From: Streptomyces sp. S3(2020)
GTDB taxonomy: Bacteria > Actinomycetota > Actinomycetes > Streptomycetales > Streptomycetaceae
Direction: 5' to 3'
Length of the DNA: 45,192 nucleotides
Assembly (NCBI RefSeq): GCF_013044505.1
Contig: NZ_JABERD010000073.1
Coordinates: forward strand, 1 to 45,192
Below, in pieces: positions 42,321-45,192 of this stretch. The translations under genes were made by a program, and so were the position numbers. Each line of letters begins with the position of its first letter. Position 1 is the first letter of the stretch. A model generated the notes under the pieces. It was not told where the DNA came from. It was given only the letters and a program-made list of their open reading frames with translations, and searched no databases.

Positions 42321-42445
42321 TCTCCGGTCCGATCCGTCCCGGAACTCTTTCCGACCGGTCCCGATCGGCTTCCCACGGGTCCCCAGGTCGGCTTCCGGAC
42401 AGTGACATAGCCGACGACATATGAACGGACGGGTGTACCCCAGCC

Positions 42446-43123
42446 ATGCTGAACATCCTCAAACACCTCGCCATCAGTGCGCTGATCAGCTGCGTTGTAT
42501 GGGTTGCGGTGACAGTACTTCTGGCTCTCCTCGCGTTCGGACACCTACAGATCATCCGCATCGTCCTCCGGGTGCGGAGGGGGTTGGCGCGGATGCCCCC
42601 GGGAGTCGTCTTCCACAGTCGCGACAACGTATTGGTGCTGACTGCTTACAACGCCGCCCAGGACGCGGAGAAGAACGTCCCCGTCGGCGTCTTCGGCTGG
42701 CCCAGCCAGCTCCACTGGAGTTCAGGAGCGGCGAGATCAAAGGCGACGCTGCGTCGCAAGGCGACAGCCGAAGCGGTCTGGCGGGCAGCCCTGTTCGTAC
42801 TTGTCACCGTGCCGACCTTCGGTATGGCCGGATGGCTCGCGGCTACCGCGAATCCGCTGTGGATCTATGTGGTCCTGTTTCTCGTTGCCCACCAGATCCT
42901 GCTCACAGTGCTCGCCGGCCAGGTATACATCATCAAGTACGCGGGGCTGACCTACCTGACGACCTACCTGTTCCTGCACCGTACGGGTCTGTGGTGGCAT
43001 CCCTCACCCTCACTCGCCGCAGGCTTGTACTTCGGCTTCAACATGCTCTCGATGGCTGCCGTGGGGTGGGTCGGGAAGTCCGCGCGGGCCGAGCGGGTGG
43101 AGGCGGCGGGGCTGGTGGCCTGA
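42446..43123 (+). CDS. Polytopic membrane protein, unknown function
   Basis: The 225-residue protein has about five transmembrane segments: LAISALISCVVWVAVTVLLALLAF near the start, then a cytoplasmic-looking loop (about 40-110) with ARMPPGVVFHSRDNVLVLTAYNAAQDAE, and further helices AALFVLVTVPTFGMAGWLAA, PLWIYVVLFLVAHQILLTVLAG and others. The C-terminal end is basic. No family was recognised. It lies 125 bases after the RHIM-like gene on the same strand and could be its membrane partner. The start has no strong ribosome site. Confidence 0.7.
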   Translation: MLNILKHLAISALISCVVWVAVTVLLALLAFGHLQIIRIVLRVRRGLARMPPGVVFHSRDNVLVLTAYNAAQDAEKNVPVGVFGWPSQLHWSSGAARSKATLRRKATAEAVWRAALFVLVTVPTFGMAGWLAATANPLWIYVVLFLVAHQILLTVLAGQVYIIKYAGLTYLTTYLFLHRTGLWWHPSPSLAAGLYFGFNMLSMAAVGWVGKSARAERVEAAGLVA

Positions 43124-43165
43124 ACCGCCCGCCCCTGCCCTTCCCGCTGTTCAGTTTGTACGGAC

Positions 43166-44893
<1,728 letters not shown>

Positions 44894-45192
44894 CGGGGGC
44901 TGCTCCCAGGTCGGAATTCTCGGTGCTTTGCGAACCAAGAAATCGTATCCGACATGGGTGGGCCGCCCGCTTCCCCCCCCCCAACCCCGGACCCGTGCGC
45001 CCCCCCCAAAGCGGACACCACTTCTGCGCTCGCCGCCCCCCGCCACTCCCCACCTGGCACCGCCCTCCGATGTCCCGCCCCCCCCTCCCCCCCCCCCCCC
45101 CGCGCACCCCACTCACCCCTCCCCCGTACCAGCACCGCACGCTCAGGCCACCAGCGCACGGCGACTCGCGGCAACTGACACCTAGCGGCGCA
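44894..45192. other. metG upstream region with poly-C tracts
   Basis: 299 bases without a recognisable gene. Bases 44977-45108 hold several runs of 6-13 C, typical of sequence that is hard to read. A promoter for metG is expected close to 44940. Confidence 0.6.

Noticed and set aside
42917..42946. GQVYIIKYAG in the polytopic membrane protein as another amyloid motif
   Set aside because: It lies inside a hydrophobic membrane segment and lacks the Q-x-G core.
44977..45108. Poly-C tracts as a regulatory element
   Set aside because: More likely unselected or poorly read GC-rich sequence; no symmetry or conserved motif seen.

Overview
The window is a GC-rich chromosomal stretch from a Streptomyces or close relative. 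Third codon positions are strongly G/C, GTG and TTG starts are common, and there are two membrane Ser/Thr kinases (one with a PASTA domain), a mycothiol-dependent type enzyme, a PAS/GAF/SpoIIE phosphatase fused to a kinase-like ATPase domain, and many Tat or Sec exported proteins. A near-perfect parS centromere sequence lies inside aspS (25655-25668), which suggests the origin-proximal core of the chromosome. No tRNA, rRNA, CRISPR array, insertion sequence or phage gene was seen.

Layout. 1-3.2 kb: two divergent Ser/Thr protein kinases, the first cut by the window edge. 3.2-5.4 kb: a GntR/FCD regulator, an MFS transporter and a broken small secreted Cys peptide, all on the minus strand. 5.5-13.9 kb: housekeeping and metabolic singletons (K15-type DD-peptidase, GNAT, mycothiol-type maleylpyruvate isomerase family, nitrilase family, LURP-one-like, lipoprotein, GlxA-like AraC regulator, cupin, thioredoxin-NHL protein). 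14.0-25.2 kb: secreted beta-rich protein, M18 aminopeptidase with a tandem repeat at its stop codon, long-chain acyl-CoA dehydrogenase with a duplicated operator, a Tat lipoprotein intradiol dioxygenase, SseB-like protein, pirin, AI-2E-type permease, and the SpoIIE phosphatase. 25.4-27.2 kb: aspS. 27.3-29.4 kb: two further paralogous secreted intradiol dioxygenases, one preceded by an iron-box-like palindrome. 29.5-34.7 kb: a small membrane-anchored protein and two large secreted FG-GAP proteins. 34.8-38.0 kb: a tightly overlapping operon DUF4956 - VTC domain - carbohydrate-binding lipoprotein. 38.0-40.4 kb: PH-domain protein, unknown protein, pectate lyase. 40.4-43.1 kb: a 32-bp perfect palindrome and a small accessory-looking cassette of three unrecognised genes, one with an RHIM/amyloid-like N-terminal motif. 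43.2-44.9 kb: metG.

How they fit together (inference). The three extracellular intradiol dioxygenases, the pectate lyase and the lipoprotein of the polygalacturonate-binding (Cthe_2159-like) type point to secreted attack on plant material. Acyl-CoA dehydrogenase and pirin lie close together, a pair reported as interacting in S. ambofaciens. The most notable signals not explained by ordinary gene content are the parS site encoded with atypical codons in aspS, the duplicated 12-bp operator before the acyl-CoA dehydrogenase, the Pro/Thr-rich insertion within the active-site region of two dioxygenases, and the 40.7-43.1 kb cassette.
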